A program made the position numbers and the translations under genes. The notes under the pieces were generated by a model that was not told the origin of the DNA, made no database searches, and was given only the letters and a program-made list of their open reading frames with translations. This document shows, in pieces, positions 37,272-47,668 of a DNA stretch of 64,000 nt (position 1 is the first letter of the stretch; each line of letters begins with the position of its first letter). The DNA lies in NCBI GenBank assembly GCA_944324495.1, contig CALUWN010000007.1:1-64000 (forward strand). The letters are read 5' to 3'. This stretch comes from an uncultured Mucispirillum sp. (lineage in GTDB: Bacteria; Chrysiogenota; Deferribacteres; Deferribacterales; Mucispirillaceae).

Positions 37272-39317
37272 ATGAAATTCTTTTTTAAGATGTTTGGCTG
37301 GTTTTTCGCTCTAGTCCGTAATATCAGCATTAAAGTTAAAATAATCCTTTTAGTATTTTTCCCAGCAATAGGTATTGTTGCCTTTTTCTCATTTACTTTT
37401 TACGATACATACATATATATGCACGCAAACACTGAGCTTACGGGTATGATTACGCTTTCTGTTGAAGTATCTAATGTATCTCACCAGTTGCAGATTGAGC
37501 GTGGCCGTACAGCAGGTTATATGGCAGACAGGTCGCCAGATTCAAAAGCACAGATTGATGAACAGCGTCTTAATACTGATGGAGTAATAGCCATATTTAA
37601 AGATGTTATTCACACTATAAATGTTAAAAAATATGACCCAGCTTATGTTAAACAGATTGAAGATGCAGAAAAACTTTTAGATGAACTGCCAGAAATAAGA
37701 AGACGAGCAGATGCATTTGAATTAACAAGTAAAGATGTTATTGCATACTATACAAAAACAATATCTACATTAATAGATTCTGTTCTTATTGCATCAAATG
37801 TAAGCCCTGATAACAATATTACAAAAATATTAAGTGGTTACACAAACTTCATGTATGCAAAAGAAAATGCGGGGCTTGAAAGGGCAAATGGTAATGTAAT
37901 ACTGCGTTCTAAAGAATTAAATGAAGATGCATTTAGGGCATTTATTTCTGTTATTGCAAAACAAGATGTTTATTTATCATCTTTCTTTGGGCAGCTTCCT
38001 AAAGACCATCCAAAAACAGGAGAAATCTTAGAAAACTATGCTATTACAATGGAAGATTCAACTGCATTAATAGCATCACATAGGAAAGATATAATAGAAA
38101 ATGTTATTAATGGTACATTTAATATTACAGCAGACCAGTGGTTTGATGATATTACAATGCACATAGATAACCTTCAAATAACAGAGATAGTAATTGCAGA
38201 ACTTGTTGATGAAATTCTTAATGCCAATATTGCAAATGCAAAATTAAAACTTACTTATATTATATCATTTTTCTTACTTGGTATGGTGTTTAATATTATA
38301 TTTGCAATAATTATTGCTTCAGATTTAATACTAAGGATTGATAAAATTAAAAAATATTTATCAGACCTTGCAAATAATAAAGATTTATCAAGAGATATTG
38401 ATTTAGTTTCTAAAGATGAAATAGGTCATATTGCTACATCTATTAATATATTTATACATTCTATTAAAGATATTATGCTGCAGCTTCAAAACCAAAGTGA
38501 AGCAAATATGAGAATTGCTGTTAAACTTGTTGAGGCATCAAATAGTGTTACATCTACACTTTCAAGCAGTGAACACCTTGCCCACAGCAATATTGATGTA
38601 GGTTCAGAAATTGGAAGCATTTCTGAAGATAATATTGCAGAATCACAAAAAACTATGGATTTAATGAATGTAGCCCATACTGAGCTTGAAAAAATGCAAC
38701 AGCTTATTATAGAATTAAGTCAGGAAGTAGAGAAAGAAAGTAAAGCAGAAGAAGATATTGCAAGTGATATTAATGAGCTTGTACGTGAAGCAGAAGACAT
38801 TAAAAATGTATTAACTGTAATATCTGAAATTGCAGACCAAACAAACTTACTGGCATTAAATGCAGCTATTGAGGCAGCCCGTGCAGGTGAACACGGTAGA
38901 GGATTTGCTGTGGTTGCTGATGAAGTTAGAAAGCTGGCAGAAAAAACTCAAGATTCTTTAGGTCAGATAAATAATACTATTAATGGTGTGCTTCAAGGTA
39001 TTGTAAAAGCCAGCAAAACTATTACAGCAAACTCTGAAGAAATTTATAGAATGGTTGAAACTGCTGATGTGGTTAGAAGAAGTGCAACAGATTTAACAGA
39101 CAGCATGAAAGAAGTTGCTAAAGTTGCAGAAACTTCTATGACAAGCTCAAGAAATATTGATGGTAAATCAAAAGAAATGATTGAAGGACTTGGGCAGATT
39201 AATGGTGCAATTGCAGAGATTGCTGAACAAATGGCAAGTATGCACAACTATGCAGACGAAATTGAAAACCATGTAACTGAGCTTAAAAATGCCTTATCTG
39301 TCTTTAAATTAGATTAA
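37272..39317 (+). CDS. Methyl-accepting chemotaxis protein with NIT sensor domain
   Basis: Chemoreceptor in the inner membrane. 681 residues: membrane helix 1 (about 22-45), a large periplasmic domain that begins like the nitrate/nitrite-sensing NIT domain ([18 protein letters not shown], 71-87), membrane helix 2 (about 328-350), a HAMP-like region ([25 protein letters not shown]), then the cytoplasmic signalling coil. The hairpin tip [20 protein letters not shown] and [15 protein letters not shown] bind CheW/CheA. Start has TAGGAGG at optimal spacing. Nitrate or nitrite as ligand is inferred from the domain alone. Confidence 0.92.
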   Translation: MKFFFKMFGWFFALVRNISIKVKIILLVFFPAIGIVAFFSFTFYDTYIYMHANTELTGMITLSVEVSNVSHQLQIERGRTAGYMADRSPDSKAQIDEQRLNTDGVIAIFKDVIHTINVKKYDPAYVKQIEDAEKLLDELPEIRRRADAFELTSKDVIAYYTKTISTLIDSVLIASNVSPDNNITKILSGYTNFMYAKENAGLERANGNVILRSKELNEDAFRAFISVIAKQDVYLSSFFGQLPKDHPKTGEILENYAITMEDSTALIASHRKDIIENVINGTFNITADQWFDDITMHIDNLQITEIVIAELVDEILNANIANAKLKLTYIISFFLLGMVFNIIFAIIIASDLILRIDKIKKYLSDLANNKDLSRDIDLVSKDEIGHIATSINIFIHSIKDIMLQLQNQSEANMRIAVKLVEASNSVTSTLSSSEHLAHSNIDVGSEIGSISEDNIAESQKTMDLMNVAHTELEKMQQLIIELSQEVEKESKAEEDIASDINELVREAEDIKNVLTVISEIADQTNLLALNAAIEAARAGEHGRGFAVVADEVRKLAEKTQDSLGQINNTINGVLQGIVKASKTITANSEEIYRMVETADVVRRSATDLTDSMKEVAKVAETSMTSSRNIDGKSKEMIEGLGQINGAIAEIAEQMASMHNYADEIENHVTELKNALSVFKLD

Positions 39318-39330
39318 TCTAAACTTTTGC

Positions 39331-39372
39331 AAACCTTTGTTATTAATGCTGTTAGTAACAAAGGTTTTTTTA
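39331..39372 (+). terminator. Terminator behind the first chemoreceptor
   Basis: Long stem AAACCTTTGTTA.../...AACAAAGGTTT around 39331-39366 with a TTTTTTT tail. Confidence 0.85.
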
Positions 39373-39502
39373 TATGAAATTGAAATATTGGTTATATGTG
39401 CAAAATATTTTTCTTGAAAGATTTATGTAATTAGTATTATAATGTTATTATATAAAAAATATATAAAAATATAATATTGTTATAATATATGAGGTATACA
39501 TA

Positions 39503-39907
39503 ATGGAAAGTGAAGTAAGAGAATTCATAGAGCACAATCCTGTTTTAATGCTTGCAAATATAGGCACTGATGGGCTTCCAAAAATTAGACCTATGATTAC
39601 TCTTGGAATATACCTTAATACTATATGGTTTGCTGTCACTAAAGATAAGCTGCTGTATGAAGAGTTGGTTCATGATAATAATGTGGAGCTGTGTGCTGTT
39701 ACATTAAGCCGTTGGGTTCGTATTACTGGAAAAGCTGTATTTGAAAAAAATAAAGAGCTTGTTTCCCATGTTAGAGAAAATTCAGATATTATGGAAAGAT
39801 TTTATAAAAAGAAAACACAAGATGACAGCGAAGTTGAAGTTTTCTATATTGATATAGAACGTGGTATGCTTTCAGATAATGATAGAGATTATAAAATAGA
39901 GTTTTAA
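39503..39907 (+). CDS. Pyridoxamine 5'-phosphate oxidase-like split-barrel protein
   Basis: 134 residues of the PNPOx/FMN-binding split-barrel superfamily: EHNPVLMLANIGTDGLPKIRPM at the start, then IWFAVTKDKLLYEEL and RWVRITGKAVFEKN. The family binds FMN or other flavins and reduces small molecules, or has unknown roles. It is too short to be a true PdxH. The ATG is preceded by GAGGT. Genes around it are chemoreceptors, with no obvious shared role. Confidence 0.85.
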   Translation: MESEVREFIEHNPVLMLANIGTDGLPKIRPMITLGIYLNTIWFAVTKDKLLYEELVHDNNVELCAVTLSRWVRITGKAVFEKNKELVSHVRENSDIMERFYKKKTQDDSEVEVFYIDIERGMLSDNDRDYKIEF

Positions 39908-39954
39908 TTTTTTTGTTTTAAAGGTTGTATCTTTACTATATGGGAGGCGAGGTA

Positions 39955-41955
39955 ATGAAAAGGCTTTCAAATTTAAAATTAAAAACAAAGATTATTATTA
40001 ATGCCATAGCACTTGTAGTATCAACTTCTTTTTTAGCATTTGTTTCAATTATTGGTATATATATGGTACAGAGTGCAGCAAAAGAAAGTGCAGAATATTA
40101 TGCACCTATTATAGACCAAGCTATTAAAATTAATAATGAATTTATTGTATCAACTGCTCTTTATTCAGCACATATTCAAGACCCAACAGATGATAAAATT
40201 AAAGAATATGAAAACCAAGTGGAAGCATTGACAAATCACTTTACTGAGCTTGAAAAATTAGTAGCAGATGACGCACGTGCAGAGATGATAGCTCCATTGC
40301 TTGTGGATTTTAAAGTACAGTTACGTTTATATAAAGATACATCGGTTAGTCTGCTTAATCAAAAAGCGAAATTAAATGGCACTCAAAATCAATTAAATAA
40401 AAGTCTTGAAGGATTTATAACGTCAGCAACGGCTTTTTTAAACTCAATTTATGATAATATTTTAAATTCAGCAAATCCTGAAGTGGAAAGGCGTATACCA
40501 AGGGTTAAAGATATGGTTGGAGTTATTGGCGGTATGAAAGATGCCATTGCAGAAGTAAATAGAAGTATTTACACTTCTGATGGTGAGCAAAAAAATGACG
40601 TCATTAAAAATATCGATAACATAAAAAATACTGTAGAAAGGCTTTATAACCAAACAAAAGTACCTGCTACAAAAGAACTAGCAAAAAAATCTCTTGATGA
40701 AACAGATAAAATGCTTAAACTCACAAAAAAAATATATAGAGAAATTGGTAGGATGAATCAGATGAAAAATGATGAAATTGCTTCATCTACCAGTGTCCGC
40801 GATTATATTAACTCAACAAACGCTATGGCTTCAGGATTAATGGTTGAGGCAAGCAACTATATTGTAAGTATTGCTAATAAAATATTTATATTAATATTTA
40901 TTTCAATGTTAGTAGGCTCTATGGTTGCTTTTGCAATAGTGCTGTTTTTAATTGTAGATATTGTACGCCCATTAAATAAATTTATTATATTAATTAAAAA
41001 CTTAACAGAAGGGGATGGCGATTTAACTAAAAGGGTGGAAGCTAATACTAAAGATGAATTTGGTATATTAGCAGGTTATATTAATACATTTATTCAGAAT
41101 GTACAGCATATTATAAAAGAAGTGCAGGTTGTATCCCATGAAGTTACATCTGGTTCAAATGAGCTTGCTTCTGTGGCTGAAGAACTACAGTCTACTTTCC
41201 AATCACAAACTGAGCAGATTTCTGGCATTTCAACAAATATGATTAATTTATCATCACTAAGTGAGCAGGTATCTAACAGCTTAACTCAAAGTTCTGAAAG
41301 ATTGCAAAACACCACAAGCCTTACTCAAGAGGGTGCAATTTCACTTGCAAGCATAAGAAAAGAAATGAAAACTATTAGTGAAAATACAAATAATTTGGCT
41401 CAAACTATTTCAAGCCTTTCTGAAAGCTCTGAAGATATTGGCAGAATATTAACAGTTATTAATGATATTGCAGACCAAACAAACCTTCTTGCCTTAAATG
41501 CAGCAATTGAAGCAGCTAGAGCTGGGGAAGCAGGCAGGGGCTTTGCTGTAGTTGCTGATGAGGTTAGAAAACTTGCAGAAAGAACATCGCAGGCTACAAA
41601 TGAAATCTCTGCTATTATTAATACTTTCCAACAGGAAAGTGATAGTGCAGCCAAAAATATGGCTACCACTTCTAAATCTATTGATGATGGCTCTAATAAA
41701 GTTGAAAAAACATTATCAGACTTTAAAGATGTGGTGGAAGGTATCAATAATGCCAATAATGATATTGTAAGTATAACATCAATGGTAGACAGGCAAAATA
41801 ACTCTATCCAAGATGTAACAAATAATACAGGCAGTATTAATGCAGGTATTACCCAGTCTAATGTGGCTATTTTAGAAGTTACAAAAACAATAGACCACCT
41901 GCAGCACAAAACATCTGATTTAGAAAAAATATTAGACCAGTTTAAAGTAGATTAG
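39955..41955 (+). CDS. Methyl-accepting chemotaxis protein
   Basis: 666 residues from ATG 39955, with a GAGGCGAGGT ribosome region; a longer frame from 39925 would include that site. Two membrane helices (about 17-40 and 305-330) enclose a periplasmic helical sensor domain that I cannot assign to a ligand class. A HAMP domain ([10 protein letters not shown] to [18 protein letters not shown]) leads to the signalling region with [20 protein letters not shown] and [15 protein letters not shown]. It is a distinct receptor from the one at 37272, not a recent duplicate: the sensor halves do not resemble each other. Confidence 0.93.
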   Translation: MKRLSNLKLKTKIIINAIALVVSTSFLAFVSIIGIYMVQSAAKESAEYYAPIIDQAIKINNEFIVSTALYSAHIQDPTDDKIKEYENQVEALTNHFTELEKLVADDARAEMIAPLLVDFKVQLRLYKDTSVSLLNQKAKLNGTQNQLNKSLEGFITSATAFLNSIYDNILNSANPEVERRIPRVKDMVGVIGGMKDAIAEVNRSIYTSDGEQKNDVIKNIDNIKNTVERLYNQTKVPATKELAKKSLDETDKMLKLTKKIYREIGRMNQMKNDEIASSTSVRDYINSTNAMASGLMVEASNYIVSIANKIFILIFISMLVGSMVAFAIVLFLIVDIVRPLNKFIILIKNLTEGDGDLTKRVEANTKDEFGILAGYINTFIQNVQHIIKEVQVVSHEVTSGSNELASVAEELQSTFQSQTEQISGISTNMINLSSLSEQVSNSLTQSSERLQNTTSLTQEGAISLASIRKEMKTISENTNNLAQTISSLSESSEDIGRILTVINDIADQTNLLALNAAIEAARAGEAGRGFAVVADEVRKLAERTSQATNEISAIINTFQQESDSAAKNMATTSKSIDDGSNKVEKTLSDFKDVVEGINNANNDIVSITSMVDRQNNSIQDVTNNTGSINAGITQSNVAILEVTKTIDHLQHKTSDLEKILDQFKVD

Positions 41956-41987
41956 AAATTTAAAACTGTTTGCAAGATTATATACTA

Positions 41988-42016
41988 AAAGCAGGCTTTA
42001 TAAGCCTGCTTTTTTA
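41988..42016 (+). terminator. Terminator behind the second chemoreceptor
   Basis: Stem AAAGCAGGCTT / AAGCCTGCTTT with a 3-base loop and T6. Confidence 0.88.
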
Positions 42017-42047
42017 TCATTTAAAATATAATCAATATATTATTGTC

Positions 42048-42113
42048 TGCTTCACCCCCATTTTTTTTCGCAACACCTTATGTCACCTTGATGCGGAGCC
42101 ATTAGGCAAAAAA
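42048..42113. repeat. Left arm of a family 2 element
   Basis: Starts with TGCTTCACCCCCATTTTTT and continues for ~65 bases nearly identical to the left arm at 31734-31785 (through ATGTCACCTTGATGCGGAGCC), then diverges. No matching right end directly follows; the next right end is at 42790. The 7-mer TTATTGT precedes this arm (42040-42046) and follows 42790 (42793-42799), with the same 1- and 2-base offsets as in copy A. Confidence 0.7.
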
Positions 42114-42206
42114 TCATAAATATAATAAATACAAACACTCATAATATTTTAAATAACTTTAGCAAAATAATATTTATAAATATTTATCCTTATTTTATGT
42201 ACTAGT

Positions 42207-42356
42207 GTTATTTTACATATAAACGCTCTTCAAATGGTATGCGAAATTATTTTTTTGGAATGTTTTGCCAGCTACTTGAGAGCGAAGCGAGTTGTAGTGG
42301 CAATGGAAAAACAATAATGAGTGATTATACCTTTGGAGCTTTATATGTAAAATAAC
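42207..42356. repeat. MITE-like element, family 3
   Basis: 150 bases with perfect 17-base terminal inverted repeats GTTATTTTACATATAAA and its complement, extending imperfectly to about 30 bases. The centre contains a partial inner repeat (CTACTTGAGAGCGAAGCGAG). No gene. No target duplication is evident. It lies inside the family 2 composite. Confidence 0.7.
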
Positions 42357-42484
42357 AAAACACCCGTTTTTGAGATTTTCGGCGTAAAGATATGGAAAGG
42401 TAAAAATATGGCAGTAAGATATTAATAGATTATACTTAATTTTAATATATCTGAAACTGTTATATTTTTTAAGTTTACAATTTT

Positions 42485-42790
42485 TGCTTCACCCCCATTT
42501 TTTTTTACAACACCTTAATTTTTATTATTGTTTAATAAGATTCTTCGCCTAAAGGCTCAGAATGACATGGTAGGGGCAGGACGCCCCGTCTTTAGCAAGT
42601 GCGGGAGGATTTATTCCGACCAAACGGAGATTTAAAAAATACATGGATGTATTTTTTAATAAAAGTTTAATAAGATTCTTCGCCTACTATCGTAGGCTCA
42701 GAATGACAGTTATTACAATTATTTCTATTTTTACATATATTATCAAGTAGTTATAGCATTTTTTAATAAAAAATGGGGGGGGGTGAAGCA
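42485..42790. repeat. MITE-like element, family 2, copy C
   Basis: 306 bases with TGCTTCACCCCC at the left and its complement at the right. It is longer than copy A because the TAAGATTCTTCGCCT...AGGCTCAGAATGAC hairpin unit appears twice with ~115 bases between. The right ~125 bases match copy A. The right terminal G-run has 9 Gs against 5 in copy A. Confidence 0.8.
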
Positions 42791-42866
42791 GTTTATTGTA
42801 ATTTTAATAAATAAAATTATTTAATTTAGTTAGTATTATATGCTTTAAAAAAAGTAATTGGCAAAT

Positions 42867-42902
42867 AAAAACCCCTGATAAAAAAATAACAGGGGTTTTT
42901 TT
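42867..42902 (-). terminator. Terminator of msrAB
   Basis: Stem AACCCCTG / CAGGGGTT around an AT-rich loop, flanked by T-runs when read on the minus strand. It lies 26 bases after the msrAB stop. Confidence 0.75.
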
Positions 42903-42927
42903 TGAGGAGAGGTATGAGAAATTACTA

Positions 42928-44058
42928 CTAATCTACTAAATGTATCAAATAGCCGTAGCCTTCCTTAATCATATCTTCTTTTGGTATAAACCTAAGTGAT
43001 GCACTATTTATGCAGTAACGCATACCACCTTTATCTTTAGGGCCGTCATTAAATAAATGGCCAAGGTGTGCATCACCTGCTTTACTTCTAACTTCTGTTC
43101 TAATCATGCCATGGCTTGTATCTCTATTTTCTGTTAACTCTGTACCATCAATAGGTTTAGTAAAACTAGGCCAGCCAGAGCCTGAATCATATTTATCTTT
43201 TGATGAAAAAAGAGGCTCGCCAGTTGTTATATCCACATAAATTCCTTTCTTTTTATTATCCCAGTATTCATTATGGAATGCAGGTTCAGTGCCGTTATTT
43301 TGTGTTACTTTATACTGCATTGGTGTAAGCTGTGCCTTAAGTTCTTCATCAGTTAATTGTTTATATTCTTTCTTTTCAGCTATATTATTATGCAGGTTTC
43401 TATCAACTGCTTTTTTAGCTTCATCAAATTTATCGCTACCTATATGGCAGTAGCCAAATGGGTTTTTATCAAGATATTTTTGATGATAATCTTCAGCTTT
43501 ATAATAATTAATAATAGGCATAAGCTCTATAGCTATTTTTTCACCCTTATATTTTTGAGCTAAACCTGCTAAAGATTTTTCAGCAATATTTTTCTGTTCA
43601 TCATCAAGATAATAAATACCTGTCCTATACTGCACGCCTCTATCATTACCCTGTTTATTTACAGAAGTAGGGTCAATGATTTTATAATACATATCTAAAA
43701 TAAAAGGCAGGCTAACAATTTTTTCATCATATACAATATGAACTGTTTCTGCATGGTTTGTATTTTTATAAACTACATCTTCATAAGTGGGGTTTGAAGT
43801 TAATCCATTAGCATAGCCCACATCAGTAGCAACAACGCCATTAATGGATGCAAAATATTTTTCCACACCCCAAAAACAGCCACCTGCTAAATATATTTCC
43901 TTATAACCTTTTGGTGCATTTGCTTTTAATTCTGCCACGTTTGATGGCATTTCTGAATTGTTTATTATATTATTTTCTGCCATTGTTTTTTTCTGACTTA
44001 AAAACACAGTAATTATAACCACAAGGACAGCAACAGAAACTAACGATATAGTTTTCAT
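42928..44058 (-). CDS. msrAB: Periplasmic methionine sulfoxide reductase MsrA-MsrB fusion
   Basis: Repairs oxidised Met in exported proteins, reducing S- and R-sulfoxides. 376 residues: an N-terminal membrane anchor or uncleaved signal (about 5-20), MsrA domain (about 52-210) with AGGCFWG (Cys61), and MsrB domain (about 232-370) with the catalytic [11 protein letters not shown]. The MsrB lacks the zinc CxxC pair (VDITTG in its place) and has Ser where PilB-type enzymes have the resolving Cys (DSGSGWPSF). Its recycling may therefore need another thiol. The fusion resembles the PilB C-terminal half but has no thioredoxin domain. Confidence 0.95.
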   Translation of the reverse strand: MKTISLVSVAVLVVIITVFLSQKKTMAENNIINNSEMPSNVAELKANAPKGYKEIYLAGGCFWGVEKYFASINGVVATDVGYANGLTSNPTYEDVVYKNTNHAETVHIVYDEKIVSLPFILDMYYKIIDPTSVNKQGNDRGVQYRTGIYYLDDEQKNIAEKSLAGLAQKYKGEKIAIELMPIINYYKAEDYHQKYLDKNPFGYCHIGSDKFDEAKKAVDRNLHNNIAEKKEYKQLTDEELKAQLTPMQYKVTQNNGTEPAFHNEYWDNKKKGIYVDITTGEPLFSSKDKYDSGSGWPSFTKPIDGTELTENRDTSHGMIRTEVRSKAGDAHLGHLFNDGPKDKGGMRYCINSASLRFIPKEDMIKEGYGYLIHLVD

Positions 44059-44178
44059 AAATACCTCCTTGCTTTATTTATTTAATTAATATACTATAAG
44101 GTAACTTATATAAATATATTTAGAAATATTCTACATAATTTATACATAATAGTAATTATTATTATTTTTAAGAAGCAA

Positions 44179-45030
44179 ATGAAAGAAAAAGTATTTATGG
44201 TATTAGTGTTATTGTTTTTAGTATCCTGTGGTGAGCTGCCAGAAGGTAGTGAAAACAATGGAAACAGTTATGGTTTAGGGCTTTACAGCTCACCTATGCT
44301 TATGGGTGATATTGTGGAAAAAGCTGCAACTGGTGTATATGTGGAAGGAACTGATATTACAAATCCTAATCTTCCATTTGTAGAATTAACTCCAAATAAA
44401 ACAACAACTATTGTAAATGGTAGATTATCTCCAGTAGCTGTTAAGCAGGCATCAATTTTTGAAGTGGTTTCTGCTATGAATGATAGTTTAGAAGTAACTA
44501 CATCATGCCATACGGGGCTTCCAGTAAATAACTGTATGTCATCTTTTATATATAAACCAAAGTGTAATGGTCAGGTAACTTCCCATGTTAAGCTGCAGGC
44601 TGATAAAGGTGGTGCAAAAGTTATTAGTGTTATGGGAAATGCAGATAGTTTTAGTACAGAGTGCGAAAAAAATATTGAAGATAATGTTACAATGAAGATA
44701 TCAAGCTCAAGCCATTATTTTAACAATATAAATGAAATCTATTATTTTACTGTAGAACTTAATAAGCCTGCAAAAAATGGTTACAGATATAGTGCTAATG
44801 GTGCTGCCAATGGGTTTTATTATTCTTATGAATGCTACCACAGTGATAGTAAAACTTGTAATGGATTTATTCAGTTACTGGGAAAAATAGGCAGGTATGA
44901 ATGTAAGGGTGAAACAGAATTAGCATTAAAAATAAAGGCAGAATATTTTGAAGGAGCAAAGGAAGTAACCTTTACAGCAAAAGGATTTGGGCTTGGTCAT
45001 GATGATAATTATACCTGTTTAATGAAATAA
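44179..45030 (+). CDS. Hypothetical lipoprotein
   Basis: 283 residues starting with a lipoprotein signal and an LVSC lipobox (Cys17). The mature part is beta-rich by eye and holds many Cys residues spread through the chain (for example SCHTGLPVNNC, PKCNG, YECYHSDSKTC), suggesting disulphides in the periplasm or cell surface. I recognise no family. The ATG has only a weak AAGAAG site. It is probably a surface or outer-membrane lipoprotein; role unknown. Confidence 0.7.
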   Translation: MKEKVFMVLVLLFLVSCGELPEGSENNGNSYGLGLYSSPMLMGDIVEKAATGVYVEGTDITNPNLPFVELTPNKTTTIVNGRLSPVAVKQASIFEVVSAMNDSLEVTTSCHTGLPVNNCMSSFIYKPKCNGQVTSHVKLQADKGGAKVISVMGNADSFSTECEKNIEDNVTMKISSSSHYFNNINEIYYFTVELNKPAKNGYRYSANGAANGFYYSYECYHSDSKTCNGFIQLLGKIGRYECKGETELALKIKAEYFEGAKEVTFTAKGFGLGHDDNYTCLMK

Positions 45031-45117
45031 AGCTTAATAAATTTAAGATAATGCCGATATATGTATTAGTAGTAAATATGCATGGACGCATATAGTTTTA
45101 ATGCATGGAGGCATTAT

Positions 45118-45441
45118 ATGGATTTATTTATACCGTTTATAGCAACAGTAGAGCCTGCAAATTCAGTAAGTGACAGCAGTAGTAGTAAATTAAACTATAA
45201 TAATATATCAGTACCAGCAAACAGCACATTTCAAAAAGTATATTTTGAAGAATTGGCACGTAAATGTTATGAAGAAAATGGTGATTTTGAAAAAATATCA
45301 AGTATAGCACGAATCTATTATGAAGAATACTATGGGACTGGAAGCTCAAGGCTTAAAAGGTGGAAATTATATTTTTCTAAATATGGTATAGTAATAAATA
45401 TTGAAGAAAATAATGGCAGCCTTTCTATAAAAGCTGCCTAA
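45118..45441 (+). CDS. Hypothetical protein
   Basis: 107 residues, MDLFIPFIATVEPANSVSDS at the start. A GGAGG site 6 bases upstream picks ATG 45118 over an earlier ATG at 45082. The N-terminal third is Ser/Asn-rich and low-complexity; the rest (VYFEELARKCYEENGDF...) is helical and basic. There is no signal peptide or membrane segment. It follows the lipoprotein gene by ~90 bases and converges with the gene at 45483. No family recognised. Confidence 0.6.
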   Translation: MDLFIPFIATVEPANSVSDSSSSKLNYNNISVPANSTFQKVYFEELARKCYEENGDFEKISSIARIYYEEYYGTGSSRLKRWKLYFSKYGIVINIEENNGSLSIKAA

Positions 45442-45482
45442 ATAAGAGTAAACTAGGAAAACTAATTATGTACAGCTAAATA

Positions 45483-46232
45483 TTATCTAAGAGCTATAAT
45501 TCTTGCCATATCTGGCCTACCCGGCTCTTTATTTGGTTCCATTTTAACAAGTACCCTTATACTGTTTTCAAGCCTGCCATACATATTTGTTTCAGCATTA
45601 TTAATTTCTTCTAATATAGCATCTTTATTTGTGGCTTCATAGTCTACAACGCCTACATGCGTAGAGCCGCCTTCAAGTTCTATAACAATAAGTTTACCTT
45701 TGATTCTAACAATTGAAGCTTCCACAGGGTCGCCTTCAAGTTCATCAAGGTTTTTAATTCTGTCGTTAAGATTATTTTTATAGTCAGTAATATAAGACAT
45801 TATTTTAGTTAAATCCTGCTTTTGCATACCATAAGGAGAAACTTCATATGCAATAGTATCATCCATATCGTTAATAGAATTTTTAATAACTATATAGGCA
45901 TGGTCTAAAATATTAGAAATAAGTTGATTTTCATCAAGTTTTTCATTTTCATGAAGAGTAAGATTAATATGTAAATAAAGTGCCTTATCTGCCACTAAAA
46001 GCATATCAGCTTTACGTTTAATAAACGAAGCCATTTTGCTGTCATCAGAATTAATTGTAACATAAACTCCTAAAGATTTGCCGTTTTCAGCTAATTTAGC
46101 TGTAAAATTAAGTTTTGCAGCACTGTCTTGAACATTAGTGGTGATAATGTGAAGCTGTTTATCTCTTAAAAAATATTGTAAAAGATAATCTATTACATAA
46201 CCTTGGCCAATATATTTGTTACTCTGCATCAT
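45483..46232 (-). CDS. Hypothetical cytoplasmic protein
   Basis: 249 residues with no signal peptide or membrane helix. Mixed alpha/beta composition; the last ~80 residues (SIVRIKGKLIVIELEGGSTHVGVVDY onwards) look like a compact beta-rich domain. The start has AAGGAG 6 bases upstream of the ATG. It is divergent from the lipoprotein gene at 46446. I recognise no family or catalytic motif. Confidence 0.65.
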   Translation of the reverse strand: MMQSNKYIGQGYVIDYLLQYFLRDKQLHIITTNVQDSAAKLNFTAKLAENGKSLGVYVTINSDDSKMASFIKRKADMLLVADKALYLHINLTLHENEKLDENQLISNILDHAYIVIKNSINDMDDTIAYEVSPYGMQKQDLTKIMSYITDYKNNLNDRIKNLDELEGDPVEASIVRIKGKLIVIELEGGSTHVGVVDYEATNKDAILEEINNAETNMYGRLENSIRVLVKMEPNKEPGRPDMARIIALR

Positions 46233-46445
46233 AAAAAACTCCTTGTATCAGAAACAAAATATTATACATATACTACAGTTTAAAAATAGTTATCATAATA
46301 TTCACTAAATCAGTCAAATTATATATATTTTTTGGCAAAAGTCAATAAAGAAAATTTTTCATTTTTTTTGTAAAAATTAAAAAAATATGAATATATATTG
46401 TGATAATAAAAAAAATGTATTATTATAGATATTCTAGGGGGTTTT

Positions 46446-47390
46446 ATGTATAAAAGTGTTTTGTTTGTATTATTATTTGCCCTGTTTATAGTTTCTTGTG
46501 AGAAAAATAAGACTACAGAGATTTCAAATCAGCAAAATGTTGATAACAGCTCTACTTTATTAATTTCACCAGAAAAAAATCCTAGGAAAGCATTAGAAAG
46601 TGTAGGTTTTTGGAACAAGCAGTACTTTAGTTTGGAATATAATCCACTGTATGGGTATTGTTATCAGCATTTATTTCCAGATATGGATACATCTCAGGAA
46701 AAAGATGTTATAGCTTTTCATATACCTTCATTAGATGACCCTATGGTTATTTTTGTACTGGATAAAGTAGCATATAATAACGGACAATATGAGCTTTCTG
46801 GCAAGATTAATGATAAGCCTACAGTTTTATATGTGAAAGTGTTTGATGATAAAACAGTAAATGTTATGCTTGCAGATTATGAAATCAATGATTCTTTTGA
46901 TTTAACAAGTGGTATTGCTTATTCTTCATTTGTTGATACCAGGTATAAAAATCAAGATGAGCCTGTTTTTGATTTAACAGCATATGATACCTGTGAAGAA
47001 CTTGATAAAAAAATAATTGCAGATATTTCTGATAAGTTGACAGACGAAACTGTTATTGAGCAGCACGGAATAGATATAAAAACAGATAATGGTTATGACT
47101 GCTGGGGTAAATGGACAAGTATTGATGATATGAAAAATGTGTACTATGAACTTAATAAAGAAAAAATGGAATTTTTAGATTACACAGAATTATTATATGC
47201 AGCAGATACTAATGAAAAAGCTAAGGTACACGTTAGTAAGATAAGAGATATGGCATATAAGAATGGTATTTTTTACTTTAATTTTGAAGATAATGAGCTG
47301 ATAGGTCATATGTGCCTGCCTGTTGATGATAATTTATCTATGTGGGTGTTAGATGATATAAACCTTGGATTATTTGAGAAAATGCAGTAA
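46446..47390 (+). CDS. Hypothetical lipoprotein
   Basis: 314 residues with a lipoprotein signal ending FIVSC (lipobox, Cys18). The mature protein is acidic and rich in Asp, Asn and Tyr, with repeated aromatic-rich stretches (YNPLYGYCYQHLF, CWGKWTSIDD) but no motif that I can name. The ribosome site is GGGGG before the ATG at 46446. It differs in sequence from the lipoprotein at 44179. It ends ~30 bases before the promoter of tRNA-Leu. Confidence 0.7.
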   Translation: MYKSVLFVLLFALFIVSCEKNKTTEISNQQNVDNSSTLLISPEKNPRKALESVGFWNKQYFSLEYNPLYGYCYQHLFPDMDTSQEKDVIAFHIPSLDDPMVIFVLDKVAYNNGQYELSGKINDKPTVLYVKVFDDKTVNVMLADYEINDSFDLTSGIAYSSFVDTRYKNQDEPVFDLTAYDTCEELDKKIIADISDKLTDETVIEQHGIDIKTDNGYDCWGKWTSIDDMKNVYYELNKEKMEFLDYTELLYAADTNEKAKVHVSKIRDMAYKNGIFYFNFEDNELIGHMCLPVDDNLSMWVLDDINLGLFEKMQ

Positions 47391-47423
47391 AAAAATAATT
47401 AAAATTTTTTTAAAAAAAAATGC

Positions 47424-47454
47424 TTGACAAAATAAAGAAAATATAGTTTATTAT
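47424..47454 (+). promoter_or_regulatory. Promoter of tRNA-Leu
   Basis: TTGACA (47424-47429) with TTTATT 17 or TATTAT 19 bases downstream (up to 47454), about 25 bases before the tRNA. Confidence 0.6.
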
Positions 47455-47479
47455 ACATCTCTTAGAGAGTTAAATGCCC

Positions 47480-47564
47480 GCCCGAGTGGCGGAATTGGTA
47501 GACGCAAGGGACTTAAAATCCCTCGGGTATTTCACCTGTGCCGGTTCGATTCCGGCCTCGGGCA
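47480..47564 (+). tRNA. tRNA-Leu (anticodon TAA)
   Basis: Class II tRNA with a long variable arm. Acceptor GCCCGAG/CTCGGGC, anticodon loop CTTAAAA within GGGA/TCCC, T-loop TTCGATT. CCA is not encoded. Confidence 0.97.
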
Positions 47565-47570
47565 TAACTA

Positions 47571-47598
47571 ACCCACCATATATATGGTGGGTTTTTTA
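47571..47598 (+). terminator. Terminator of tRNA-Leu
   Basis: Stem ACCCACCA / TGGTGGGT with a short AT loop and a TTTTTT tail, directly after the tRNA. Confidence 0.9.
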
Positions 47599-47619
47599 TT
47601 AACTCATCTAAAGAGTTAA

Positions 47620-47645
47620 TAAAAAAGCTCTCAAAATGAGAGCTT
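47620..47645 (-). terminator. Terminator of ppiD
   Basis: On the minus strand: AAGCTCTCA / TGAGAGCTT stem, followed by a T6 run. It lies 24 bases after the ppiD stop. Confidence 0.85.
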
Positions 47646-47668
47646 CAATTATATAAAGTTACTTATAT

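Noticed and set aside
41552-41770. Plus-strand alternate frame inside the second chemoreceptor
   Set aside because: A shadow of the coding coiled-coil region with heptad-driven composition.
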